NCBI GenBank assembly: GCA_035236585.1
Contig: CP141133.1
Location: 45,401,729-45,465,728, forward strand
Direction of reading: 5' to 3'
Origin: Warburgia ugandensis
Taxonomy: Eukaryota; Streptophyta; Magnoliopsida; Canellales; Canellaceae
DNA: 64,000 nt
A program made the position numbers and the translations under genes. The notes beneath the pieces are model-generated. The model did no database searches, was not told the origin of the DNA, and saw nothing but the letters and a program-made list of their open reading frames with translations. This document shows positions 25,029-38,328 of this stretch, in pieces. The number at the start of each line of letters is the position of its first letter. The stretch's first letter is position 1.

Positions 25029-27700
25029 TGTAATGCCCTACGCAATTTACGCAATTTTTAACAAAAATTGGACATTCTATGGGAAATAAACTATGTTAAA
25101 TGTTTTAATTTATTTAAAATATTAAACAAATGAATTTGTGAGGAAACTTGGTACCATTAGATTTTACTCGAAAAATGGAATCCAACGCCTCAAAGAATGC
25201 CAAAAACGGAGTTCGTATGAAGAAGTTATGACTGTTTAAAGATCAGGGGCAGTTCTATAATTTAAACAGAAAACGAAAAAGAACGAAAAATGCAGGGGGC
25301 CGTTTTGATAACGGCACCCCCTGTCGTCTTCCTCCTCTAGACCTCTCTAGAAACCTAGTTTCCAGAGGTTTCTGCCACCACCATTGGCAGCACCGCCATA
25401 GCAAGGCTATAAATACCCCATCTTCCCCCTCTCCAAAACACAAGTTTTTCAACGATTTTGGGACTGGGGTTTTCGAAAAAAATCGGAAAACCATCTCAAC
25501 CCAGCTCCCTCTGCTTTTTCCGGCAATGGCCCGGCCCGAGTCAGGCTAGCCATTCCCATCTCCCCATTTCCCCTCTCCTCCTTTCCGATTTGGCATTGGG
25601 GTTTTCCCCTTCTTCATGGGTTCTGACAACATAGATTTTCAGCAGATGGAAACGCACCACTAGGAAAAAAGGGCGTCCCCAGGCTACCCAAGTAAGCCAT
25701 TCTTCTTTCCTTTTCATTTTTTTTCCTCCTTTCAGGCTAGATCCATGCTGGATCTAGCGTTTCCAGCCGTTTTCCAACCGGATTTCGTGGCCGGAAAACA
25801 CTCCAAGCCGGTTCCAGCCGGCCCTGCACGAACAAGGTGTCCTAGGGACGCCATGCTCCATGTACGCCTAGGACAGGGTCCCTAGGATGGGTTCCAGGCA
25901 TACGACGATGCGTACACTGTCCCAGGTGCGGCCTTCGGGTGAGCGCGCGACATGGGGCACGGGTCCTAGCTTGACCAGGATGCACGGGGTGCCCTGGGAG
26001 CTAAGACGCGCCATGCTACAAGGTGCATCCATGCAATGATGCGCGTCACTTGAGCATGCATGTGTGCGTGCAAAACGCGGTCCTGGCACAGCCTTTGGGC
26101 GCGCACGCACGTGAGGTGGTCGCGGTTCAACCAGGATGCACGGGTGTCCTGGGAACTGGGACACGCAGACCTAATGAGACTATAAGGATAGGATTAGAGG
26201 ACAATTTACAGAGTTAACCATGGAATAGTAGATCCACATCATAGGATCTAGCCTGACAATGAATTAGGCAATGACCATGGACCCTAAAAGGCAGATCTAG
26301 CAATCTAATGTCTAAATAGAATGAAATTGATAAGGACTCCTTGTATCCATTTATACCCAGGAGTTTATAAATGAGACCCAGGGACGGGTTGAGTGATAAA
26401 GGACGCAACTCCAAGAGACCTTGAGGTAGGTGCTCTATCGCTACTAGACATTTTAAAAGAGCCATGATTGTTTTAAGAATGCATGTTTTAAGTATAAGTA
26501 TATGACTTGTTGAGCATGACTTAATTCAGCATACATATGATAAATACACTATGCATAGACATGTTTTGCAAACAATTGCATATATTGCATGATTTGTGAG
26601 CATTGAGTTCTTGAAAAATTGCATGTCCTTGAGGGTTACCAAAAGATGCTGGAGTGCCCAAAAGACACTGGGTAGGCAGTTGTGAGGGACCCAAAGAGGA
26701 CAGGTTTTGACAAAGAGGTTTTCGCTTGTTTGATCTTATATGATTTGGGCTAATAAGCTCATGGCCGCTATGCCGAGAGGTCTGGGTTGGCCTCCAACCT
26801 CTACCACTATTAGGTGGAATGGGTACCACGCCCAAAAAGGGCAATGTCCCTATGTCGACTGCATGTGGTACAGGGGGCTACCACTGGTGTCACGGCACTA
26901 GGTCGATGTGTCATATGCCCTGTGGAGGCTATGACCGAGTGTCCTCAGGTACCCGGGGACCACACGGCGGCGAGGTCGTGGACATAGTTGTGCCCTATGG
27001 TTTCGTGGACTTACTTGCATTGCATATGGTATGACATGAGGTTGGTCGACCATACCATACCAGATATCCATGAGTTGCATTCAGTTGAGCATCTTTTGCA
27101 TATCATTATGTTTATGATATATGATACTTTTGACTTGGATTATGCTATTTCTTTAAGTCATCAATATTCCAATTCGACGGTGGTTTTTAATATCGATATT
27201 GACCATGATTGTTCGAACATGCACATGTTTTAAAGAGCATATGACTTTAAACATAGCATGCATTGTAAAACTAGTAGTGATAGACTCCTACTGAGTATAG
27301 TATATACTCACCCTATCCTTAAAAATTTTCAGGATAGTTCCATCCACGAGTAGAGGACACATATGTTAGTGCTACGAGTAAAGTAAATCAAAAGGAGACA
27401 ATTATATATGTAAGTAAACACTCTACCCTTTGGACATGTATTTGTATTTAATTACAGTTGGGCTATGAGCTGTGACTGGATAGACCTGGGAAAACATTTA
27501 TGATTTCTAAAGTTTTTCAAAAACTACTTTGATTGTTGTGAAAGCAAATAACACTCGGGGTTTTCAAAACGAGTTTAAAACTAAAGATTTTTCACTGCAT
27601 TGCATGGTTTTTATAAAATGGTTTTCAAATAGGGATGCATCCCGCCTTAGGAATTTAGATCTTGCATTTAAAAATGCATGGGAAAACCCGGGTCGTCACA
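25029..27700 (+). mobile_element. Solo LTR, family I, 2672 bp, target duplication CCAAC
   Basis: It starts TGTAATGCCCTACGC and ends CGGGTCGTCACA, flanked by CCAAC at 25024-25028 and 27701-27705. It carries the family block AATGGAATCCAACGCCTCAA near 25167, a TATA box at 25408-25415, a donor-like CAAGTAAG at 25689-25696, GAGGTAGGT at 26423-26431 and TTTTCAGGATAG near 27327. The GC-rich centre (25800-26160) mirrors 21560-21910. No element interior is attached. This is the clearest copy for defining the family's ends. Confidence 0.92.
25408..25415 (+). promoter_or_regulatory. TATA box of the LTR promoter
   Basis: TATAAATA lies after a GGCAGCACCGCC-rich stretch and before a C/T-rich leader, at the same place as in the sister LTRs. 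Confidence 0.6.
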
Positions 27701-27705
27701 CCAAC

Positions 27706-29339
27706 TAATCTGTTTTGTAGCTCCTTTATTCTCGATTATTAGGTCAACATGTCTTAGAGTGGATAGCTTTGATTCCATTGAAATGTCCTTATCCACTCTA
27801 GGTTTCCTCCTTTATTCTCTCCTAGCCACCATTTTTCTCTCCAACCAATGAGCTTCAAGTAGTGGAGGCGTCTTATTTCATGGATAAAGATGTTTTCCTC
27901 CTAAATTTTAAGTGGGTAGCCCACTAAAAAAGTATCCACGAATGGGATGAAATTGTGGTCTTTCTTGTAATCATGTTTCTCGTTAATCCATCCTTGCTTG
28001 AGTTCTGATTAGTTGTTTAGAATATACATAAGGATAAATGTTGGCCATAGATTTTTCACAGATTATCTCTCTCCTCTCCACTTATTCCCTCCCTCTTATT
28101 TTCTCACGTAAAAATGTGGTATTGAGTGTGACTCACCATCTTGAATGGAGAAAACCATGTGGCTCCTTAAGTGGTCCCCTCTTTTGATCAAGTAAGAGAG
28201 AGAGTGAGTGAAATAAGACTTCATGTAGGTCTCGGTCTCTAACTTGTTTTGTTTCAGAAAAAGATTTTCTTTTGTATCTATTGTATGTGATTAAGAATAC
28301 CTTAGAACCTTCCAAGGTGGTAGATTACTTATATGCATGCATGAGAAGTTCTGTCACCTTTAGTTGTGATAAGAACACTCTCTTTAGTACAAATAAGGTC
28401 AAGCAATGCTTTTGGGTTTCTGATTGCTCTGATTATGCTGAGAACACACCCATAATATTTCAGTCCTACAAGACTTCATGGTTTATAGCATGTGGACCCA
28501 TGGCATTGTGTTTTATATGGTTTTGATTGCTACAAATAGTATTTTTTCAATTGTACCCTAGCCCTACAAAAAGTGAAATAAACTCTAATAAGTTATACTT
28601 AAGTGTATTTCAAGGATAAAAACTGTTGAATATAGATGTATCATATTTCTAAGTATATCAATATGAATTAAGCCTTAGTTTCTTAGTTTGTTTCTCCAAA
28701 ACTACATTTACTTAGCTCAATTTCGAAATATAACATTAGGAATTGTTTAGTTGAATTCAGTTTATAATGGGCATGAAGAAATAGAAAATAAGAAGTCTTA
28801 GTAGGCTTGCCCCTCTCTCAAAAGACGTGCTTGAAAATTTGACAACCAAGAATTAGTCTTAAAACTATGTGTAATACTACCAGTACAATGTAATAAGCTT
28901 TATTATTGATTTTTGACTAAATTACTTATTAACGAAGACTTGTGGTGTATTTTTCATGATATCCTTTTAATTGTCTGATTAATATAATATTCAAATGATT
29001 GTGATTAAATATATTTGGTAATGATGAGTAGAACTGAGCCCTACCTAAATGTAAATGTCTTCGTATTGTCTTTTATAATAATAAAAAACTAATTTAGCAT
29101 GGTTTTTTGTAAATTATAGGGTGAACGATTTTGAATTATATCTATTTCCACTGTAATATGGATTTTAGCTACAATTCTATGACAAATAAAATTGATTTCA
29201 AAGATTATGTTACAGAATTGTTTCAATCATATTACTCGCTTTTAAAATTCTAGTGCAATAAAATTTATAATAGTTCGTGAAAGTGAATCAACAAAGTGTA
29301 GAAAGATCTAAAAGTAAAAGTAAATGATTATGTAAAAGG
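27706..29339. other. Unassigned AT-rich stretch
   Basis: No gene, RNA or known repeat could be supported. An open frame at 28272-28526 (84 codons) has no recognised similarity and no splice context that would make it credible. The left edge is the continuation of 24306-25023 across the solo LTR. Confidence 0.4.
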
Positions 29340-31440
29340 TCCATTATTGTATAAATTACCCTCATTTAGCATGATATTTGAAATACTTTTAGGACATTAA
29401 TTAGAAATTTATATGAAAAATATATCATTTGAAATTTTTATAATCTGAAGTTAATTTGGTAAATTTTGAGGGTTAGATGACGATATGCGTAAGTACATGT
29501 AAAAATGAATGTTCTATAGAACTAATTAGGTTGTTTTCTTTGTTTTGTAGGCAGAAGATCAAGATACAAGTGGCTAGATCAAAGTGATCAACATCCCACA
29601 TCTCCAATCGAGCTTAGATTGAAATGGACAACTTAGATTAGTCTAGATTATCTAGATCAAAATCAAGAAGCAATGACTCTAGTTCAATTCTCAAGCATCA
29701 AGTCCGAATCATAAGCATAAAAGAATTGAGAATGGTAAGGGATTTGTCAAGTGGTGCTAGTTTATCATGTTTAATGATGGAAAGTGGAAAGAATGAAGAG
29801 AGAAGAAATAGTTTCCTAATAGGAAACTAAGTTAAAATTAGGAAACTCAATTTGATTTAGAAATCTTTGGAGAAAAGGAAAGAGAATGGAGAAGAAAATT
29901 GCTAAAAATTGAAATCAAACAAACTTCCCATCATTTATAAATACCATATTGAAGATGGAGTGAAAAAAAGCTTGAAAATTTAGAGGAAAAATGGAGGTCG
30001 AAGAAGATGAATAGTGAGCGTAGGCTGGTGAATAGGGATACCTTGTGCACAGGCTTTGATGCTCGACAAAAATGTTTGAAATTTGCTACATTGTATAGAA
30101 TAAATTAAGAAGAAGAAGATCCAAGTGTTTGATTTTCAATTTTTATTCCAAATCTTGTAACTTGAGTTGATTAAAGTTAGCTACTTGCTACTGTTTTCAT
30201 GAACAGCAACAGTGAATCACTCAAGTTTTACAACTTTAGTTTGGATTATTTGATGAGTTTTTAAATAATCTAATTCTTTGATTATGTTTTATTTGAGTTA
30301 GAAAGAGTTTTATATAAGCTTTGTTGAAATTTAATAGTCAAGTTTGTTTAATTTTATGAAATACTCTTGAAAGGTACTATTGTATAGGTTGTTGATATCA
30401 AAATTTTTTAGGTACCAAGTTTAATTAAAAAGTTCCATTGGAAAGTAAAAGATATCAATGGCCAAAGTTACTGAAATATTCATTGATTCTAACTGTTCAT
30501 GGATTGTAAATAGAGACTGGACTAATCGTGAATTGAAAATAGGGATAAGATAATGTCACACACACATGATAATGCATGATGGTTTTAGTTATCCACTACT
30601 TTTCTAATGATACTCTCTCACTTGCAAACATAATGAGAGGTATTGATCTAGTATTTTAATTTGAAAAGAAATTAAGAAAATTTGTAAATAAGATCTGATG
30701 CGTGAAACATTAGGAATATTATGAGTTATCTAAAAAATTAAAAAACAATATTTAGAAAGTAGTTTCCTCAATTAGAATTTTTTTTAAAAAAATTTATTTA
30801 TTATAAATTCTAGAATTAATTTGAAGATCATGCTAGGCTAGTTTTCTTTTGCTTAGGATTAAAATGATTTTTTTTTTAGGTTGGAAACACCACTTATGAC
30901 ATTTTTAAATTTTTAATTGTCTTAAGAATTGTAATTTTAAAATTTAAATTAATTCAAAAAAGATAATTTCATCCTTAGTATAATTTTTTGATTTTGTGTT
31001 ATTAATTTTCATGGTGGATGCTTAAAGTTAATCTTTGGTCCGTTGTAGTTAGAATTTATATAGAATGCTTAGAATTTGATGAATATCCAAGTTTCTTAAT
31101 GTTTAAATTTTCTAAATTATTTTTTCAAAGAAATATTTTTTGAGATGATAATTGTAGTTTCAATTTAATTATCAAGTTATAAAGAAAGATAAATAAGCGA
31201 AGGATCTAATTTAAAATAAGTGATCTTTAATCCTAGCAATTTAAGTTAGATTAAAAATTCATTTTCTTTCACATCCATTAAATTAGAAAATTATTATCTT
31301 TATTTAATTTTGTATTAGTTTAAGGATAATTAGTCTAGATCAACTTTGATGCTTTATTTTCTCATTGTATCCTCCCTATATTCGACCTGTATGATATTAC
31401 CACTAAGTCAAACAATTACCAAATTTGTATTGAATTAGAA
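29340..31440 (+). repeat. Possible gypsy LTR without clear ends
   Basis: The layout is LTR-like: a spacer, then AGATCAAG-rich text near 29555, a TATA-like TATAAATACC near 29937, a leader, and at 31360-31420 a block CCTCCCTATATTCGACCTG followed by ATATTACC, which resembles the CGACC-containing ends of plant gypsy LTRs (compare 1600 and 52050). Start, end and target duplication were not found. The family is related at most in layout to the LTR at 50300-52115. Confidence 0.3.
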
Positions 31441-31499
31441 GTTATTTCTACTATGTTTCGAATGAAATGTTTCAAAGTATCAATGTGTTTATTTGTATT

Positions 31500-34085
31500 T
31501 TAGTGAAATCTAGCTAGACAAATGTTTGATTTTGTGGACTCTAATGAGAAGTCATTAGGGTAAGTGGCTCCATATGAGACATCAATGGAGATCTAATAGA
31601 CACCATCTCATTGATGGAGATAAGTAGCCTTGATTGAGATGTAAGTCAAATTTTTATAAACTAGTGGCTCAAACTAGAAAACCTTAGCAAGCCAAAGCCA
31701 AAAATGTCATCAATCCAAGGTGTGATGAAGGCTCAAGATCATGATAGGGCAAGCAAGAAGGCAATTGGAAGAGTTAAAGGCAACTAAAATAGGCCCATAA
31801 AGCAAGCCATGCATTTTTGCTACCTTTGAATGGGAACCATAAGCCACCTTAGCTAGATAAGCCATGAGAGAATGTCATAAGCTAAGGAATTCAAGCCAAG
31901 CCATTCTAGCCACTAAAGCCTTGGTTGTGAGCCATGAAGCCAAGCCAAATGAGCCCTTAGAGGGAGCCATAGAAGCCAACTAAGCCAAATGCCACATGGA
32001 GTCATACAATTGGATGAGAATTCAAGCAATGACCCACTTTCTAAATTTGGATTTGCAAGGATTAATTAGAAGGTTTGAAAATTTTATGTAAAAATTAAGA
32101 TAATTATGCATTGGTGGAGTCATCAAATGAGAAACCCTACTTTCCAACTCTATCTCCAACTCTTTTTCATATGGTTACAATTTAAAAGAGGGAGGCACAT
32201 CATTATGAAAAAAATGTTCCCCACTTTCCTATTTGGTGATCAAGGATTTCCTAAATAGAAAAACCTATATCTACTTCAATCCAAACAACTTTGAATCCCT
32301 AGATCTTTACACATCCTTCCTAAATACCATTCCTTCCACTTCCATAACTTTCCATCCACCAAACATCATCAAATTTGGCAGGAAAGAGCTCCACCTTCCT
32401 TCCATGAAAAAGATGTACCCCTTTGTTAAAAATTAGAAACCAGCCATCATGTCTCTCTTATGTCATCTTTTCACTCCTTTTTCTTACATCATCTTGCTAA
32501 TTCATTTCCCATATAACCTTCCTTATTCAATACCCTAACCCTAGGGCACTTTCCTCATGTTTTCACCCCTTCCTAAGTTAGGAACCCACTCTTCTATATT
32601 TAGCCACTTGTTTCAAGCAAATTTTCCAAGTAGAGGTTGAGTGAGACAGCCTTAAATTCTAGCTCTCCTTTGGTACTTAAGTTGTTGCTGAATTTTGGAA
32701 CTTTGTTGGTGCTTTTCTTATTTTGGTTTTCTAATTATTATCTTGGTTATTTGCTCTCCAATTCTAAGTTAGTAATTTAATTTCATAGTTGTTTCCTGTT
32801 ATTTTTACTTCTTTGAATTCCACGCCTAGTTCCACCCTTGTTCCCATTCTTTCTTACTTCTAAATCTTTAATTTTATTTGGTTATCACTTCAAGATCTAA
32901 GTTAACTTGCCTCTGGTAGTGACAGCCAAGAGATAAGATAGCTTAGAGCCTTGAGTTTTCACTCAATTCTATACATTTTTCTCCTTGTTTTGGATCTTAG
33001 TTTTGGGAAGTTTTTCCTTAGTTCACCCACTTAACCTAGTTTCTCTTAAATTCCTTCATGGTTTTTCTTTGTATGTCATTCTAATTTAGTTTTGGATCTT
33101 TATATTGAAGATTTTTTTTTGTTAGAATCACTTTTGCAAGCAAGAATAGTGCAGACATCACATACGTTGTAGACTCCTTTATGTGTTGAATTTTTCCATG
33201 TAATTTGAACATGATGCAATAAAATTATTTGGGAATCCTTTTTATGCATTAATTATTTCATCAAAGTAATTGAGATCTGGGCTACTTCTTTGCATAGAAG
33301 TTGTTTCAATAGCTTTTTAATGCGAGATTTGTTGAATATTCTTAAGTATCCAAATCTGGAAATTATTTTTTCCTTAACTTTGTGCATTAATTCTAGACAT
33401 CAAACATTATTTTTGCTTGAATCCTTAGGTACCCATTTATATCTTCTTGTTGTTTATTAGATTCTATAGTTATTTTTCAAGTTAGTTTACTATTATATCA
33501 TGAAAAATAGTCATCTTTTGGGCCATAGAACCATGCGCACAATCCATGGACCATGTGCATGGTACTAGACCACATGCCTATTAGATTTTTGGATAAGTTG
33601 GTTGCATGATCTTGTTTTAGAAATTTTTAATCAGTTTTTAATATTGTTTTAGGTTTATAAATTTTCCTTTTTTTCATTTTAGAAACTTTCCTTTTTAGTA
33701 GGTTTCAAGTTAGGTAAGTTTTAATTTAGGAAAGTTTCTCGTTTAGTAGTTTCCTTAAGTTTCATTGTTTAGTTTAAATCTTTCTAAAGTGCTATAGTTT
33801 CCATTAGTTAAGTGTATGATAGATAGGTAAGTTTCCATTTTCATTGTTTAGTTTTAATTTAGGTAAGTTTCCTTTTTAGTTTTAATTTCTAATTCCATAT
33901 ATGTTTCCAATTTGAGTACTTTAATCTCATAACCTAATTAAAACCCCTCTCTTTTGGCTGAAGCTAAATCATTTGAATAAGATCCATTCCATTGCAAATT
34001 TGTAAGATTCCTCATGGGATTGACCTTGATCACATGAAAATATTACATTGATTTATGCACTTGCGAGTAATTCTAGGCTACACCA
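31500..34085 (+). mobile_element. Athila-like LTR copy (family III), probably solo
   Basis: The right half matches the left LTR of element C: GTAGAGGTTGAGTGAGACAGCC near 32632, then GACAGCCAAGAGATAAGA near 32921, CATGGACCATGTGCATGGT near 33547, and the end GATTCCTCATGGGATTGACC then GGCTACACCA near 34085. The left half (31660-32000) is dense in AAGCCA words, a common feature of such LTRs. No primer site or gag follows, so it is not a left LTR of an intact element. The left border is a guess and no target duplication was found. Confidence 0.55.
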
Positions 34086-34415
34086 ACATGAATCAAATTT
34101 ATTGATTCAAAGTGAATTTATTAAACTTTGTAAATCATTTACTAAAAATGGGTTTTTTAGATAAAGGTAATCATATATGAATTGAACTATAGTTTTATTT
34201 TCAAAGATATTCTACTGTGCTATTAAATATAAAAAAGGTGAAATTTATTTTCAATATGATACTATTGATTTTTATTTAAACTATTGAAGATTTTTTGAAT
34301 TGACTCATAGTTAAATTGTATATATATTTTTAAGAAATATGAAATCTTGTGATTAGTGATTTGTGCACTTACCGTACCATAATTTCATTGAGATATTATT
34401 AAAATATCTCAGCCT
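34086..34415. other. AT-rich spacer
   Basis: No gene or repeat was recognised in this very AT-rich stretch between the LTR copy and the RTE tail. Confidence 0.4.
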
Positions 34416-34855
34416 AAAGGAGTCATCATCATCATCAAGACCTTATCCCAATTAGGGGTCTGCCACATGAATCTTATTCCTCCATTCCATTATATTAAAT
34501 ATCATGGCTTCATTTAGTCCCAAAGTTTTTCAATCTTTCCTCACCACTTTTATCCACGTTCTTTTAGGCCTTCCCCTTGCCCTTTTAGAACCTTCTACTT
34601 GTATTGCCTCACTCCTAACCGGTGTCGTTGTTGGTCCCCTTTGAACATGTCCAAACCATCTAAGTCTAATCTTCCTCATCTTGTTACCTATTAGTGCTAC
34701 CCCTAAATTTTTTCTAAATTTCTAATTCTATCCTTTCTTGTCTTACCACTCATCCATCTCAACATCCTCATTTCTGTGATGCTTATGCTGTGAATATGAT
34801 GTTCCTTAACTACCCAACACTCTGATCCATAGAGAAAATAAAGTAGTTTGATAAA
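34416..34855 (-). mobile_element. 3' end of an RTE-type LINE, 5'-truncated
   Basis: On the minus strand the segment reads as the C-terminal part of a plant RTE LINE reverse transcriptase: a GSECW-like start, ITEMRMLRWMSGKTRKDRI, IRLRWFGHVQRGP and QVEGSKRARGRPKRTW. It then runs into the characteristic tail GACCTTATCCCAATTAGG reversed and ends in an ATC/TGA repeat at about 34420. LINE RT primes DNA synthesis at the target. Only the last 440 bases remain, the usual result of incomplete reverse transcription. The frame is not fully open, so it is dead. The left border at the tail is good; the truncated border near 34855 is approximate. Confidence 0.85.
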
Positions 34856-35337
34856 GAAAGGAATAGGACACGAGAGTATATATTGAAGCTCATCAAGATT
34901 GGACTACTCCTTGTTTATTGATTTACATTTAAGGTATATTTTATGTACAATGATACATTTTTATTAATTAAGGATTATGTAATAAGTTGTTGTTAGACCA
35001 TATGGAGTGCAAAGGATTATTAGTAGAACATGTTTATGCTCTACTAGATTAACAAATGTTTTATGATATCATATTCATAATGATATTATGATCCATTGCT
35101 GTAAGAATCTATTGCCCTTCAAACATTAAAATAAATTCAAAAAATTTAGGGCATGACATAAGCAATGGAAATAGGCATGAAAAATCATGCCTAAACTCAC
35201 CAATTGATATCTTCAACAATTAGGCAAAAATTAACACCTAATAAAATTGAGAAATAGTGCCTTATTTATGATTGAATATTTATATTAGTTTTTTAATAAG
35301 TAGATCGAATCTAATTGATCTAGAGCATTTAATCTAA

Positions 35338-36000
35338 GGCTCTAATACCAATGTGGTTGCAAATGCTCCAACTGACAGTAGATGCAGAACAAATAAACAA
35401 TAAAGACAAAATTATTACAATTTTTTAATACTAGAAAATAGATAATAAATTAAATTAGAGTCGTTAGATTACTTAGATCTTAACTCCATCGACCAATGGA
35501 GTTTTCCTTAGATATTTTCCTTTAAATACCAATATCTAACCAAGAACCAAGAGATCAAACTAATAAATAAATAGTGATCACTTACAGGCAAAATAAGGAA
35601 AATCTTCGCAGAACTAATCATTAATCACCTCTCTAAACCATGCACTAGGATCTCCAAGAGGATTGTTAAGGTTCAACCGATCAAGATCATCCCCTTCCTC
35701 CATAACCCTACATAGTGCAATCCACTCTCTCCAAGGGGATTGCTACATATATGAATATATATAGGGTTGTCATATATTCACCTCTTGTTTTTTCTCATGA
35801 GTCCCCCCCATACAAGGTTACAAATTGCTATAACTTTAGGTGGGCCAATATTTTTTAAGATCTGTACCATTCACAATGTTTCCATTGGGTTAAATTAGCC
35901 ATGATCTAAAGTTCTCATTCATTGGATTATCCTAGCAATTGTTGCGTTCAAATATAAAATGGATGGTAAAATGTTCTAGTGTCTATTTATCAACTCAAGG
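35338..36000 (-). mobile_element. Probable LTR and primer site remnant on the minus strand
   Basis: On the minus strand, TGGTATTAGAGCC (35338-35350 reversed) resembles the initiator-Met primer site TGGTATCAGAGCC. It directly follows an LTR-like end GCAACCACA (35352 onward, reversed). A TATA-like run (35753-35765, reversed) lies about 400 bases upstream of that end, as in copia-type LTRs. The outer LTR border and any coding region were not recognised, so the right coordinate is only a working limit. Confidence 0.35.
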
Positions 36001-36301
36001 TTAATAGTGGTTAAAATCATCACATGAATAAGAATTTTGGAATATGAATCATCTAAGAAAAGTAAAACATTGCAAAGGCTTTTGATCTTCAAAAATATGA
36101 AAATAATAATGCTCTATATTTGTCTTATTCTAGTCTCTTTCTAGTTTTATGAATTTTATTGCTATAAAGGGTTGACTTTTATAGTAAAAAACCATTAAGC
36201 CAATTATAAATCCCCAAAATACTCATAGTGGGGGAGGGAGGCGATGGAGAAGTAAGATGAAAGTATGGATTGATAGTATGATTTCCTTATAGATAGATAT
36301 G

Positions 36302-36391
36302 TCAAGTAACAAATTATTGTGCATATAAAGTATCCTTTTCAAGGTTTTTTTTTTTTTAATTAAAATAACAAACAATAGCAATTTAGACAAT
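36302..36391. repeat. Dispersed repeat, also at 55123-55214
   Basis: About 90 bases are shared with 55123-55214, including AAATTATTGT, then AAGTATCCTTTTCAAGG, then AATTAAAATAA, then GCAATTTAGAC. The stretch contains a T-run of variable length. The two copies lie 19 kb apart. The family is not recognised. Confidence 0.6.
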
Positions 36392-36607
36392 TAAACAACT
36401 AAACTTTTCAGTTATTATGTGTTTAGATTGGTTATTAACTGCACATTAATTATATTAGAAAAAGAAAAAGGAAACATTAAGTGAATGCACTTAAGAGGTA
36501 TATAGGTTCTTGAAGAGTTATTGTATTTGAATATATATTTTCTTTGCTATGTGTAGTGCTTTAAATGAATTCACAAGAGAAACGTGTTATTTCATAATAG
36601 TTACTAT

Positions 36608-36965
36608 TAGGGGAGGCAAAATATGACATGACACAATAACACAACTCGAACCCGACGCAGATTTAGAGGAATAGGGTCCAGTCTTATCATGTTCACGTCA
36701 TTTTTAGGCCAACCTGAAAATGATTCACCAAAAATCATGCTGTGTTCGGCCCATGTTGGCCCATCGACTCACGACCTGTTAACTCATCGTGTTGACCCGT
36801 CTGACTAGCAACTTGTTAACCCATTGTGTTGACCCATCATGTTGACCCATCTGACTTGTGAACTATTAACCCATCATGTTGACCCATCTGACTTGCGACC
36901 TATTAACTATCCTGTTGACCCATCTAACTCGTTACACTAACACAACCCAATTTAGCTATCTTAAG
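36608..36965. mobile_element. hAT-like MITE with internal repeats
   Basis: It starts TAGGGGAGGCAAAATATG, close to the TAGGGGTGGCAAA end of a common plant hAT MITE family. Its body is made of GTGTTGACCCATCTGACT-type repeats (about 36775-36930), with CACAACTCGAACCCGAC near 36640. The opposite end is not clear, so it may be truncated on the right. It is non-coding and would depend on a hAT transposase for movement. Confidence 0.6.
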
Positions 36966-37815
<850 letters not shown>

Positions 37816-38328
37816 ATCTACATGGGTTTTGATTGTCAGTGGAGGAAGAATTGTTGCCCTAATTAGTGAAGGAAGAACATCAACAACGCAACAAACCAGG
37901 AAAGGTATGCAATTTTTTGTAGCTTCGTGATTTTGTGTTCCTCCTTAAATAGGTAGTTTGTTTGACTCTAATTCGCGGGTTTTGATTCTCATGCCCTAGG
38001 AATGTCATGTTCAATGGTGATGAATGATGACATGGTTATGTTTCCTGTAAATCTATAATTGATTTGCATATTCTCCATAATGTGATCTTTGTTCTTGTGA
38101 TGTTATTGACTTTGAGCAGTCAAAGTATATACATTTCCTTCATGGAAGATGAATGACTATAAGTGTTGTTTGTCTTCCTAATTCTATCAAGGTGTTATTT
38201 TCCTATACTGGTATAATGAATATAATGTCAATGTTCAACAGAAGGCATAGTCCTTGCTGATGCTCTGTCTTGTCTTCTAAAGCAAGGCGAGAGAAGTTGT
38301 TTACATGCATATTTCTCAATGCCATTTG

